NCBI GenBank assembly: GCA_036513515.1 | Contig: DATBYW010000029.1 | Location: 24,909-88,908 of the forward strand | Length of the DNA stretch: 64,000 nt | Source: Nephthysia sp036513515 | GTDB taxonomy: Bacteria; Chloroflexota; Dormibacteria; Dormibacterales; Dormibacteraceae | Direction: 5' to 3' | In this document: one piece after another, positions 36,020 through 44,046 of the stretch | Layout of the letters: each line of letters opens with the position of its first letter | Position numbering within the stretch: position 1 is the stretch's first letter | The notes under the pieces: generated by a model | Database searches by the model: none | The model's input: only the letters and a program-made list of their open reading frames with translations | Told to the model about the DNA's origin: nothing | Made by a program: the position numbers and the translations under genes

Positions 36020-36718
36020 TTAGGCGGCCGGTGTGACCCAGATCTTGGCTGCGGTCTCGTGGCTGAGAGTGACCTCCAGGCGGGCCACCCGCAGGCGCAG
36101 CGTACGGCCGACGGGATCCACTTCCAGCACCTCGAGGCGGGTGCTGGGGACAAGATGGCGCTCCAACAGATAGCGCAGCAACAGGGGCGCCTCGCGCTCG
36201 GCAACCTCAGAGATCCGGCTCACCACCGCCGCGTCGCCCGGCTGCAGCCCCGATAGCCGCCGCTCTTCCGGATTGGGATCGGCGTAGCCCGGTATGGGAT
36301 TACCGTGCGGGCAACTGGTGGGGCGGCCGAGCGTCTCCCAGAGCCGCGCCTCGACCACTTCGGAAACCGCATGCTCCAGGCGAGCGGCCTCCTCGTCTGC
36401 GACGACCCAGTCCAGGCCCAGCACATCGGTCAGCCAGCGCTCCATGATCCGGTGGCGGCGGACGATGGCGGCCGCCGCCTGGCTGCCCTGGTCGGTCAGC
36501 TCGATCTCCTTGCGACTGTTGAGCCGGATCATTCCGTCTCGCGTCATCCGGCGCAGAGCCACCGTGACCGTGGGACGGCTGACACCCAGCCAGTCAGCGA
36601 GCCTGGCGCTGCGCACCGGCTCACCCTCGGCCTCCATGTAGTGGATCGCTTCCAGGTAGCGCGCTATCACCTCGGTCGGCTCTCTGCCGACGGGATGCAG
36701 ATCCACCCCGTGGCTCAC
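36020..36718 (-). CDS. DtxR/MntR-family metal-dependent transcriptional regulator
   Basis: A 232-residue repressor: winged helix with RSARLADWLGVSRPTVTVAL (about 37-56), a dimerisation/metal domain with RRHRIMERWL, EHAVSE and CPHGNPIPG typical of the family, and an FeoA/SH3-like C-terminus. It should bind DNA when loaded with Fe2+ or Mn2+. No metal transporter is adjacent. A 21-bp palindrome lies 55-75 nt upstream of its GTG and may be its own operator. Confidence 0.9.
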   Translation of the reverse strand: MSHGVDLHPVGREPTEVIARYLEAIHYMEAEGEPVRSARLADWLGVSRPTVTVALRRMTRDGMIRLNSRKEIELTDQGSQAAAAIVRRHRIMERWLTDVLGLDWVVADEEAARLEHAVSEVVEARLWETLGRPTSCPHGNPIPGYADPNPEERRLSGLQPGDAAVVSRISEVAEREAPLLLRYLLERHLVPSTRLEVLEVDPVGRTLRLRVARLEVTLSHETAAKIWVTPAA

Positions 36719-36772
36719 TTCACAACCGGGGTGGCCACGCTGTCGGCCCGGCCTTGAACGGCCGGCCTAGCA

Positions 36773-36793
36773 GTCTGAACGGACGGTTCAGAC
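36773..36793. promoter_or_regulatory. Perfect 21-bp palindrome, candidate DtxR-type operator
   Basis: GTCTGAAC-N5-GTTCAGAC (8-bp arms). Size and symmetry fit DtxR-family operators. It overlaps the stop codon of the upstream gene (36788-36790). A second inverted repeat, CCGGCC-TTGAAC-GGCCGG, lies at about 36750-36767. Together they could also form a terminator, but there is no T-run. Confidence 0.45.
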
Positions 36794-37135
36794 CGCCAGC
36801 CGCTCGAACTCGTCTTCCTCTTCCGGAACTCGCTGAGGATCGCGCCACCGGAACAGTCGATCCTGCACCTCAAAGAGCGAGTCCAGGACCTCCTGCACGT
36901 GATCGGTGTCTCGAAACACCTCGATGCACGAGATCGGCAACTCGGCCAGAGTTTCCCGTATGCGCTCACGCATATCGTCGGGAATCGCCTTGTCCCCGTC
37001 CCTGTTCATCTCCTCGAGCCGCCAGAGAACCCGATCCGTGGCATGCAACATCCGATAGAAGGCGTACCGGCGGTCGTTATCACGCCGGATCTGCTCCTCA
37101 AGTTCGCCAATCGCCACATTCGTCTCGTCGATCAT
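36788..37135 (-). CDS. Hypothetical charged helical protein
   Basis: A 115-residue soluble protein, very rich in Glu, Asp and Arg, predicted mostly helical (ELEEQIRRDNDRRYAFYRML, VLDSLFEVQDRLFRW). No family recognised. It sits directly upstream of the DtxR-type regulator on the same strand with a 69-nt gap holding two inverted repeats. The ATG at 37135 is preceded by AGGTG and by TAAGGT 8 nt upstream. Confidence 0.65.
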   Translation of the reverse strand: MIDETNVAIGELEEQIRRDNDRRYAFYRMLHATDRVLWRLEEMNRDGDKAIPDDMRERIRETLAELPISCIEVFRDTDHVQEVLDSLFEVQDRLFRWRDPQRVPEEEDEFERLAV

Positions 37136-37142
37136 CTACACC

Positions 37143-37149
37143 TACCTTA
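37143..37149. promoter_or_regulatory. Overlapping divergent -10 boxes
   Basis: TACCTT (37143-37148, plus) is 7 nt from the TTG of the Nudix gene; TAAGGT (37149-37144, minus) is 8 nt from the ATG of the 115-residue gene. The two boxes share five bases, so polymerase could serve only one gene at a time. Confidence 0.4.
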
Positions 37150-37155
37150 CCCAGG

Positions 37156-37758
37156 TTGAGCTCCAAACTCAGCAAACCTTCCCCTCGAGGCCCTCGACCT
37201 TTCCTGAGGCGCCTCTCCAGACAGTTACTACCCCTTGATGGCTGGGGTTCGTTCCGTTTCGGCGCCAAATCGGCTGCCGTAACACTCATCCTTCATCGTC
37301 GCCGGGGCATCTGGCAGGTCCCGTTCGTCGTCCGGCGCGCCGATCTTCCCGATCATCCGGGGCAGGTGGGACTACCAGGCGGCATGGTACGCCAAGGAGA
37401 GTCCGCGTGGGAAGCGGCATTGCGTGAGGTCGAAGAAGAGATCGGCGTTCCTGCCCGGCTGCTCTCTCCACTGGGAGCCGGTTTGCCCTTCTACGCCGCG
37501 GTAACCAACTTCTCTGTGGTGCCCTTCGTGGCGTGGCTTCCGGGGCGCAACTTCCCCTACCACGCCGACCCCCGCGAGCTGCAGGCGGTGATCGACGTTG
37601 GCCTCGACCGCCTTCTCGACGCAGAAGCCTGGCTGGAAGGAGCCCATCCCGTTCCCGGGCGTCACCTGCCGGTCGAGGACACGATGATCTGGGGACTGAC
37701 CGCACGCCTCCTGGCGGACCTCCTGCCCCGGATCAGCTCCGCTTCGCCAACGCCTTGA
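37156..37758 (+). CDS. Nudix hydrolase
   Basis: About 200 residues with a perfect Nudix box (GMVRQGESAWEAALREVEEE then IG), plus LILHRRRGIWQVPF before it and NFSVVPFVAWL after it. It probably hydrolyses a nucleotide diphosphate such as CoA, ADP-ribose or NADH. TTG 37156 is taken because it lies 7 nt after TACCTT and the sequence upstream is antisense to the neighbouring gene. Its 3' end overlaps the convergent FAD reductase by 26 nt. Confidence 0.82.
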   Translation: MSSKLSKPSPRGPRPFLRRLSRQLLPLDGWGSFRFGAKSAAVTLILHRRRGIWQVPFVVRRADLPDHPGQVGLPGGMVRQGESAWEAALREVEEEIGVPARLLSPLGAGLPFYAAVTNFSVVPFVAWLPGRNFPYHADPRELQAVIDVGLDRLLDAEAWLEGAHPVPGRHLPVEDTMIWGLTARLLADLLPRISSASPTP

Positions 37759-38872
37759 GGTCCCGGCTCCTGTCCGCCAGGATCTCCCGGTCGACCTGCA
37801 CGCCGGTGGCGAGGAGCCGGCGGGCGTGGCTCACCGTGCGGCCGTCATTTACCCCGGCCGCCGCCCGCAGCCGCCCCTGCTCCAGGTAGAAAGCCGTGAA
37901 CGGCGGCGTCCCGAATCGCCCCCTGACCACCATCTCGTCCCAGGGCAACCCACCCCCCACGTACTGGATGTTCAGCTCGTACTGGTCCGACCAGAACCAG
38001 GGGACTTCGAGGAAAGGCGCGTCCAGGCCCGCCATCGCTGAACCGACCGCTTCCCCGTGCCGGCCCGCAGTCTGAAAGTGTTCGACGCGCACGGCCGCCC
38101 CCAGGGTCGGGCTCCAGAAGCGGGCGCAGTCGCCTGCCGCATACACGTCCTCAACGCTGGTCCTGCCGTTCGCGTCGACCAGGATGCCGCCGTCGCACTT
38201 AAAGCCGGCCGCCTGGGCCAGTTCCACATTGGGCAGGGAGCCGACGGCGACCAGCGTCGCCGGCCCCGGTGCGGGCGGCTCCACCACGCCGGTCCGCAGG
38301 TCGACGCCGTGACCTCGGTGGACACCGGCCAGCCAGCCCCCGAGCTCCGGACCGAGAACACGGAGCATCGGCGCCGGCAGCGTCTCGTAGACCGTCACAG
38401 CGACCTCCATCTGCCGCGCGACGGCAGCCACCTCACAGCCTATGAAGCCCGCCCCCAGCACCTCCAGCCTGCCGGAGGTCAACACGGCCCGCAGCCGGTC
38501 GGCCTGGCTTATCTCGCGCAGGTAGAGGCCGCCCTCCTCCTCTAGCCGGCGAGGCCGTGCGCCAGTCGCGATGAGCAGACGGCTGTAGCCCAACCCCCCG
38601 CCGCCAGCCAGCCGGACCGCTCGGGCTTCCAGATCGAACTCCGCCACCTCAGTCTCCAATCGCAGCTCCGCCTCGAGCTGAGGCAGCATCAGGTCTTCTC
38701 GCCGGGCCTTCCCTGCCAGGTAGCGCTTGGAGAGGGGCGGCCTTTCATAAGGGGGATCGGGCTCGCGTCCGAACACGACCACCCGACCGGCGAAGCCGGC
38801 GCGGCGCAGCCCGGTGACGGCGCCGTGCGCGGCCGCACCGGCACCCACGATCACCACTGGTGGAGCGGTCAT
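37733..38872 (-). CDS. FAD-dependent pyridine nucleotide-disulfide-type reductase
   Basis: A 379-residue flavoprotein like rubredoxin/ferredoxin reductases (BenA type): FAD site IVGAGAAAHGAVTGL at the N-terminus, PPYERPPLSKRYLAG, NAD fold EVLGAGFIGCEVAA (about 137-150) and VYAAGDCARFW. It passes electrons from NAD(P)H to a small redox protein. It follows ccmD by 31 nt on the same strand and ends the ccm operon, which hints at a link to heme or thiol redox. Partner unknown. Confidence 0.87.
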   Translation of the reverse strand: MTAPPVVIVGAGAAAHGAVTGLRRAGFAGRVVVFGREPDPPYERPPLSKRYLAGKARREDLMLPQLEAELRLETEVAEFDLEARAVRLAGGGGLGYSRLLIATGARPRRLEEEGGLYLREISQADRLRAVLTSGRLEVLGAGFIGCEVAAVARQMEVAVTVYETLPAPMLRVLGPELGGWLAGVHRGHGVDLRTGVVEPPAPGPATLVAVGSLPNVELAQAAGFKCDGGILVDANGRTSVEDVYAAGDCARFWSPTLGAAVRVEHFQTAGRHGEAVGSAMAGLDAPFLEVPWFWSDQYELNIQYVGGGLPWDEMVVRGRFGTPPFTAFYLEQGRLRAAAGVNDGRTVSHARRLLATGVQVDREILADRSRDLKALAKRS

Positions 38873-38903
38873 GGCCGCGGTTGCCGGCCGCCGCCGCCGG
38901 CCG

Positions 38904-38996
38904 TTATCTGTGCCGGCGAAGCTGAACGAGAGAGACGGCGAGAAAGCCGCCGAGCAGGAGCACGGCGGCCGCGTAGCCGAGGATCAGGTACGTCAT
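38904..38996 (-). CDS. ccmD: Heme exporter protein D (CcmD), very small
   Basis: A 30-residue protein found between ccmC and the reductase: MTYLILGYAAAVLLLGGFLA then a short helix end and a basic tail (QLRRHR). One transmembrane helix with a Tyr/Gly start and basic C-terminus is the CcmD pattern. Its ATG overlaps the ccmC stop (ATGA). It stabilises CcmABC with CcmE during heme release. Too small for most gene finders. Confidence 0.8.
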   Translation of the reverse strand: MTYLILGYAAAVLLLGGFLAVSLVQLRRHR

Positions 38997-39856
38997 CCCC
39001 AATCCAGCGAGCCGGTTCGCTCACCAGGGCCGCCCGGCGATTGCGCCAGCTCCAGCGAGGCAGCGGCGGCCCTGGCGGCCCTCTCGTCCCGCTCCCATTC
39101 GATGCGATACCTGATCGCGACCAGCACGGCGGCGAAGAAGAGCACGGCGACCAGCGTTACGAAGACGGTGTAGAGCATCGCCCGCGGCAGGGCCGGACCC
39201 CCCGCAGCGCCGAGCACCGTTCCGGGGTGCAGGGTTCGCCACCAGCGCACGCTGAAGTAGACGACCGGCACGTCGATGAAGCCGATGATGCCCACGACCG
39301 AGGCCAGCCTCATCGCCTGGCGGCCGGGCGGCGCGAACTTCCGCACCATCAGGTAGCCCGCGTAGACCATTCCCAGGACCACTGTCGAGGTGAAGCGGGC
39401 GTCCCAGGTCTGGCTGGGGTCCCAGTTCCAGATCGGCTTGGCCCAGATGATGCCCAGCACGATCGTGTTGACCGTGAAGACCAGCCCCACCAGGGCCGCC
39501 GCACGGCCCAGGCGATCAGCCCTCAGACCGCCCCGCCAGAGGTGCAGGAGGCTGGCACCGGCCACGATGCCGAAGCAGATGAACGCAGCCACGGCCGAGG
39601 AGACGTGGATGTAGAAGATTCGCTGGACCTGGCCCTGCAGGTCGTCCTCGGGGGCGTAGACAAAGATCATGGCGCCCGCGATCAGCAGGCCGGCCACCGC
39701 CAGCGCGGCCAGCGGCACCAGGCCTCGTCCTCTTAACGGCCAACGTTGACCGCCATCCGACCCCGCCGTACTCTCCGCCGCAACCCCCCTGGGTGGGGGG
39801 CTTGGGGTTGGAGGGGTTGAGACCGGAGGGGTTGAGGTCGGGGGACGGTCACTCAT
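38993..39856 (-). CDS. ccmC: Cytochrome c maturation heme handling protein CcmC
   Basis: About 287 residues with six transmembrane helices and the tryptophan-rich heme motif WAKPIWNWDPSQTWD (near 140). It attaches heme to CcmE at the outer face. The N-terminal 45 residues are a Pro/Thr/Ser-rich extension encoded by a repetitive stretch (39780-39840). ATG 39856 overlaps the ccmB stop by 8 nt; a TTG at 39865 is in frame. Confidence 0.93.
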   Translation of the reverse strand: MSDRPPTSTPPVSTPPTPSPPPRGVAAESTAGSDGGQRWPLRGRGLVPLAALAVAGLLIAGAMIFVYAPEDDLQGQVQRIFYIHVSSAVAAFICFGIVAGASLLHLWRGGLRADRLGRAAALVGLVFTVNTIVLGIIWAKPIWNWDPSQTWDARFTSTVVLGMVYAGYLMVRKFAPPGRQAMRLASVVGIIGFIDVPVVYFSVRWWRTLHPGTVLGAAGGPALPRAMLYTVFVTLVAVLFFAAVLVAIRYRIEWERDERAARAAAASLELAQSPGGPGERTGSLDWG

Positions 39857-40511
39857 CGAGGACAAAGCGGGCAGCCAGGGAAGCCACGACCACGAAGAGT
39901 ACGTCGAAGTCGAGGAGTACGGCCAGCGGCTGCAGGTTCAGGGGCGCGCCAGTCATGGATGCCTGCACCGCCCGGCCGCCGACCACCACGAAGGGGATCC
40001 AGAGCGGCATCGCCAGCACGGGGAGCAGAAGCTCCCGAGCCCTGGTCTGCGCGGCCAGAGCCGCGAAGAGGCAGCCCAGCGCGGCCATCCCCACGGTCGC
40101 CAGCAGCACCGTCGCGAAGACCAGGGGCGACAGCGGCGAGCCCAGGAAGACGGCCATGGCGGGGAGCAGCACCAGCTCGCAGACCGCCAGCAGCGCCGCC
40201 GCGGCCAGGGCCTTGCCGGCGAAGACCGCCGTCGGCCCGGCCGGCGTCAGGAGCATTGCCTCCAGCGACGCCTGTTCTCGCTCGGCAGCGAATGTCCTGC
40301 CGAAGGCGACGAGCCCGGCGAAGACCAGCACCAACCAGAGGATCCCCGGACTGAGCCGGGGACCGGTGGTCAGGTCGAGATCGAAAGCGAAGTTGGCGAT
40401 CACGACGGCGAGGATGATGAACTGCGCCAGCGCCGGCAGCAGCTCGCGGCCGCGCCACTCGGAGCGCAGGTCCTTACCGGCGACCGCCAGGGCCACGGAG
40501 ATGAACCTCAA
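39849..40511 (-). CDS. ccmB: Heme exporter permease CcmB
   Basis: A 220-residue protein with six hydrophobic helices and the family opening ALAVAGKDLRSEWRGRELL, with TFAAEREQASLEAMLLTPAG in the first cytoplasmic loop. It pairs with CcmA as the ABC module that drives holo-CcmE release. TTG start, 7 nt after the ccmA stop. Confidence 0.92.
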   Translation of the reverse strand: MRFISVALAVAGKDLRSEWRGRELLPALAQFIILAVVIANFAFDLDLTTGPRLSPGILWLVLVFAGLVAFGRTFAAEREQASLEAMLLTPAGPTAVFAGKALAAAALLAVCELVLLPAMAVFLGSPLSPLVFATVLLATVGMAALGCLFAALAAQTRARELLLPVLAMPLWIPFVVVGGRAVQASMTGAPLNLQPLAVLLDFDVLFVVVASLAARFVLDE

Positions 40512-40518
40512 GGCCTGC

Positions 40519-41169
40519 TCAGGCCTCCATCAAGCGCAGCGCCCAGGGGTCTCCGGCGTCGCGGCCGCCGTGGAGGAGCAGGCCGCGCCCGCACAATTCG
40601 CGGGCCAGGGCGCGATCGTGGGTGGCCATGACCAGGGTCCGGCCTCGCACCAGCTGGCCCAGCAGCCCGCGCCCTTCGGCATCAAGGCTGGCATCGGGCT
40701 CGTCCAGAACCAGCAGCTCAGGGTCGTGGAGGACCGCACGCGCCAGGGCCAGGCGCTGCTGCTGGCCCCGAGACAGGCGGTCGACCCTCTGGCCGGCCAG
40801 CCGTCCCAGCCCCACCACCTCGAGCTGCTCCCCCACTCCCTCCTTCCCCATCCCGTGCAGCGTGGCGAAGAGCTCCAGCGTCTCGCGAACGGTCAGCGCC
40901 GGGTGCAGCCCCGGCTGGTGGCCGACGTATCCGAGCCGGGCCCGAAGGCGATCGCGCTGGCGGGCTGCATCCAGCCCGAAGAGCTCCACTCTGCCCGCGG
41001 CAGGCCGGGCCGCTGTGGCGAGCAGGCGCAGCAGGCTCGTCTTGCCGGCACCGTTGCCACCCAGCACCGCGATCCTCTCCCCCGAGTTCAACTCCAGGTC
41101 GAGGGGACCCAGGGCGATGCGTTCCCCGAACCGCTGCATCAGTCCGTGGGCGCGGACAGCGGGAGTCAC
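40519..41169 (-). CDS. ccmA: Heme exporter ATPase CcmA
   Basis: A 216-residue ABC ATPase: Walker A GGNGAGKTSLL (about 38-48), signature LSRGQQQRLALARA (about 133-146), Walker B LLVLDEPDASLD. GTG start overlapping the ccmF stop by 4 nt. It powers the CcmABCD complex. Confidence 0.93.
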   Translation of the reverse strand: MTPAVRAHGLMQRFGERIALGPLDLELNSGERIAVLGGNGAGKTSLLRLLATAARPAAGRVELFGLDAARQRDRLRARLGYVGHQPGLHPALTVRETLELFATLHGMGKEGVGEQLEVVGLGRLAGQRVDRLSRGQQQRLALARAVLHDPELLVLDEPDASLDAEGRGLLGQLVRGRTLVMATHDRALARELCGRGLLLHGGRDAGDPWALRLMEA

Positions 41170-43142
41170 TGCGCCACCGCAGGGACCCTCGCAGTCAGGC
41201 GCGCGGGGTCCGTCGCCGGCTGAGATCGTCCCAGGTGGCCTATCAGCACGCCGACGACCAGGAGCGCTGCGCCGGCCCAGATCCAGGTGACGAGCGGGTT
41301 GACGAAGACGTGCAGGGCCACTCCGTCCTGCGAAGTTCCGGCGACGACGACGTAGACGTCCTCCCGCGCAGTGCTCCGGATTGCCACGCGGCTCAGCGCC
41401 TGGCCGCCCAGAGCTGGGTAGTTGAGGCGGGCGGGCGCCAGCGTCTCCTCGCCGCCCAGTCTCAGGACGGCGACGGTCTCCGAGTGATCTCCGATCTCCT
41501 GGCTGTCGACACTTTGAAGGGCCAGGAGGTGCCCGGCCACGTTCACCGACTGCCCCGGCCGCAAGGTGACGTCCCGCTCCTGCTGCCAGAAGTGCGAACC
41601 GACGATGCCGGCCGCCACCAGAAGAATGCCCAGGTGGGCGAGAAAGGCCCCGTAGCGGCGCCGGCGGCGCGTCGCCAGCCTTGCCGCCGCCAGCGGCCAG
41701 GGGCCGGCCAGGCGGCCGGCGCGAAGTCCGCCACGCACGTATTCGGAAAGGGCGGTGGCCAGCCCGGCGGCGATCAACGGCAGCGCCACCAGCGCGCCCG
41801 CCCCGGCTCCCAGGAGCAGCAGGACCGCCAGCGTCAGGGCGGCCGCGGCAAAGGCGGGGCGCAGGTTGCGCAGCCAGCTCTTGCCTCTATGGCGCCAGGG
41901 CAGCAGGGGCCCCAGCGCGAGCAGCGCCAGGATGGCCACCAGGAGCGGCGCGGCCACCCGCTCGTAGTAGGAGGGTCCCACCACCAGCTGCCGCCCGAGC
42001 ATCCCGGTCAGGAGAGGCAGCACAGTGCCCCAGAGGATGGCGGCCGTCAGGGCGGCAAGAAGCACGTTCTGGAGCAGGAACGCGCCCTCCCTGGAGACCG
42101 ACGGCTGCAGTGGCTGGCGGACGGCCAGCTCCTGTGAACGCCAGGCCAACACCGCCCCGGAGAGCAGGACCGCAGCCGCGAGGAAGCCCAGGAACCAGGG
42201 TCCGAGCGGGCTGACGGCGAATGTGTGCACCGAGGGCAGGATGCCGCTGCGGACGATGAACGTGCCGAAGACGCTGAGCAGAAACGCCGCGATCACCAGG
42301 GCGAGGTTCCAGGCGCGCAGCTGGCCTCTGCGCTCCTGGACCTGAGCCGAGTGGAGGTAGGCCGTGGTCACCAGCCATGGCATGAGGGCCACGTTCTCGA
42401 CCGGGTCCCAGCCCCAGTAGCCGCCCCAGCCCAGCACGTGGTACGCCCACCACATGCCCAGAGTCAGGCCCACGCCCTGCAGTCCCCAGGAGAGCAGAGC
42501 GAAGCTCCGCGTGCGCTCGATCCAGGCGCCGTCGGTGCGCCCCGCCAGCAGCGCCGCCATCGCAAAGGCGAAGGGGATGGCAAATGAGCTGAACCCGGCG
42601 AGGAGGAAGGGCGGGTGGATGAGCATCCCGCCGTCGCGCAGGACCGGATTCAGGCCCAGGCCGTCGGCCGGACTGACGCGCAACACGTCGAAGGGACTGG
42701 CCACGAAAACCAGCACGACCAGGAAGAAGCAGGCGACGGCGGCCAGACAGCCGTTGGCGTAGGCCGCCAGGCGGACGTCCGCCCCCGCCGCAGCAGCCGC
42801 GGCGGCGACCGCAGCCGACCCGAGCAACGTGAGGAGCAGCGTCCAGTAGAGCAGCGAGCCCTCCTGCCCCGCATAGAAGGCCGCCGCCACCAGCGGCGCC
42901 GGCATCGATCGATCGGTGTGCTCGGTCACGAAGGCAATTGAGAAGTCGTGCGTGAGGAGGGCGGCCAGCAGGGCGGCTGAGGCCGCCAGCAGGGCGCCTG
43001 CGGCTCCGTAGAAAAGCCGTCGAGCCAATCGGGCCGCGCGCGGCCGCTCCCGCAAGCCGGCGAAGAAGGCGGTCACCCCGCTCGCCACCACCAGCAGCAG
43101 TGCCAGCATCAGGCAGCCGGCACCGAGCGAAGCCAGGACCAT
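41166..43142 (-). CDS. ccmF: Cytochrome c heme lyase subunit CcmF
   Basis: About 658 residues and 14 or so transmembrane helices, with the heme-binding WWD-type motif GWGGYWGWDPVENV and HDFSIAFV...EHTDRSMP near the N-terminus. It ligates heme from CcmE to apocytochrome. ATG 43142 overlaps the ccmE stop by one base (TGATG) and gives the normal distance to the first helix; a GTG at 43184 would add 14 residues. CcmH, its usual partner, is not in the window. Confidence 0.92.
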   Translation of the reverse strand: MVLASLGAGCLMLALLLVVASGVTAFFAGLRERPRAARLARRLFYGAAGALLAASAALLAALLTHDFSIAFVTEHTDRSMPAPLVAAAFYAGQEGSLLYWTLLLTLLGSAAVAAAAAAAGADVRLAAYANGCLAAVACFFLVVLVFVASPFDVLRVSPADGLGLNPVLRDGGMLIHPPFLLAGFSSFAIPFAFAMAALLAGRTDGAWIERTRSFALLSWGLQGVGLTLGMWWAYHVLGWGGYWGWDPVENVALMPWLVTTAYLHSAQVQERRGQLRAWNLALVIAAFLLSVFGTFIVRSGILPSVHTFAVSPLGPWFLGFLAAAVLLSGAVLAWRSQELAVRQPLQPSVSREGAFLLQNVLLAALTAAILWGTVLPLLTGMLGRQLVVGPSYYERVAAPLLVAILALLALGPLLPWRHRGKSWLRNLRPAFAAAALTLAVLLLLGAGAGALVALPLIAAGLATALSEYVRGGLRAGRLAGPWPLAAARLATRRRRRYGAFLAHLGILLVAAGIVGSHFWQQERDVTLRPGQSVNVAGHLLALQSVDSQEIGDHSETVAVLRLGGEETLAPARLNYPALGGQALSRVAIRSTAREDVYVVVAGTSQDGVALHVFVNPLVTWIWAGAALLVVGVLIGHLGRSQPATDPARLTARVPAVAQ

Positions 43143-43528
43143 CAGACCGAAGCTGGCGATCCCGACGAGAATCGCGACGGGCACTTCGCCTGCAGGGTCC
43201 GGGCGTGGAATACCCCGTCGGCGCCGAGACGTCCGTCGACCACTACCTGGACTCCCGGCCGGAAGATGTCCGGAAGGGAACCTCGGTAATCGACAGGCAT
43301 CGTCTGTCCGCCCTCGCTGGCGGTGAAGTGCACGTGGAGGCCGCCCTCATTGCGCACGACGTCGTCCTGGACGACGCCCAGTACGCGGACGTTGCTGTCG
43401 CTGGGATGCGCTCGCATCTCGCTGATCGTCACGTAGTACTCGGCGGAACTCCCGGTTGCCGAGTACACCAGGTAGCCGAGGCAGGCGGCGATGACTACGC
43501 CCAGGCCAAGCCAGCGCAGGCGCCTCAC
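43142..43528 (-). CDS. ccmE: Heme chaperone CcmE, cysteine type
   Basis: A 128-residue periplasmic OB-fold protein with an N-terminal membrane anchor (about 6-24) and the conserved PVDYRGSLPDIFRPG. Where most CcmE have the heme-binding His (AKHxxxY), this one reads QAKCPSRF, with Cys116 at the heme site. It is thus the cysteine variant known from some Deltaproteobacteria, archaea and Gram-positives. The usual Tyr of CxxxY is Phe120 here. GTG start overlaps the ccmG stop by 4 nt. Confidence 0.88.
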   Translation of the reverse strand: MRRLRWLGLGVVIAACLGYLVYSATGSSAEYYVTISEMRAHPSDSNVRVLGVVQDDVVRNEGGLHVHFTASEGGQTMPVDYRGSLPDIFRPGVQVVVDGRLGADGVFHARTLQAKCPSRFSSGSPASV

Positions 43529-44046
43529 CGAACCCCCGCCAGCTGCAGGTATCGGTGGATCAACGGACCCGTGAGCGGACCGTCGAACCGGGCCACGGCG
43601 ACCCCGTCCCGGTCGATGAAAAAGGTCGCCGGCGGCTGGACGACGGCGTACGCCGGTGGTATCCCGTTCAGCGCGGGACCGACCGGGTAAGGCAGCTTGT
43701 TCCGCTCCTGATAGGCGCGAGCTGCCCCTGGGGAGTCTCTGAAGTTGACGCCAAGGAAGCCGACAGCGGGGCTCTGGCTCTCCGACGCCTGGCGAAGGGC
43801 CTCCGCCTCGGCCTGGCAGGGCGCGCACCAGGACGCCCAGAAGTTGAGCACCACAGGGCGCCCGCGCAGCTCCGAGAGGGTCACCTTGCCACCATCAAGC
43901 CTCTGAACCACCAGCTCAGGGGCTGCGCGCCCCAGCACGGAAGCCTCGGCGGGATTGGCCGGATGGAGGAGGCCCCAGGCGAGCGCCGCGAGCAGGACCA
44001 CGGCCACAGTGCCTCCGCCCGCCCAGGCCAGGGCACGGAACCTCAC
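43525..44046 (-). CDS. Membrane-anchored thioredoxin-like protein (CcmG/ResA type)
   Basis: A 173-residue protein: signal anchor at about 9-28, then a TlpA/ResA-like fold with FWASWCAPC (CxxC at 74 and 77) and the cis-Pro segment QPPATFFID. It keeps apocytochrome c cysteines reduced outside the membrane. GTG 44046 overlaps the stop of the LLM oxidoreductase by 4 nt. Confidence 0.9.
   Translation of the reverse strand: MRFRALAWAGGGTVAVVLLAALAWGLLHPANPAEASVLGRAAPELVVQRLDGGKVTLSELRGRPVVLNFWASWCAPCQAEAEALRQASESQSPAVGFLGVNFRDSPGAARAYQERNKLPYPVGPALNGIPPAYAVVQPPATFFIDRDGVAVARFDGPLTGPLIHRYLQLAGVR

Noticed and set aside
36754..37155. N-terminal extension of the Nudix protein to 334 residues
   Set aside because: The extension is antisense to the 115-residue gene, is Pro/Arg/Ser-rich without homology, and starts far from the TACCTT box.
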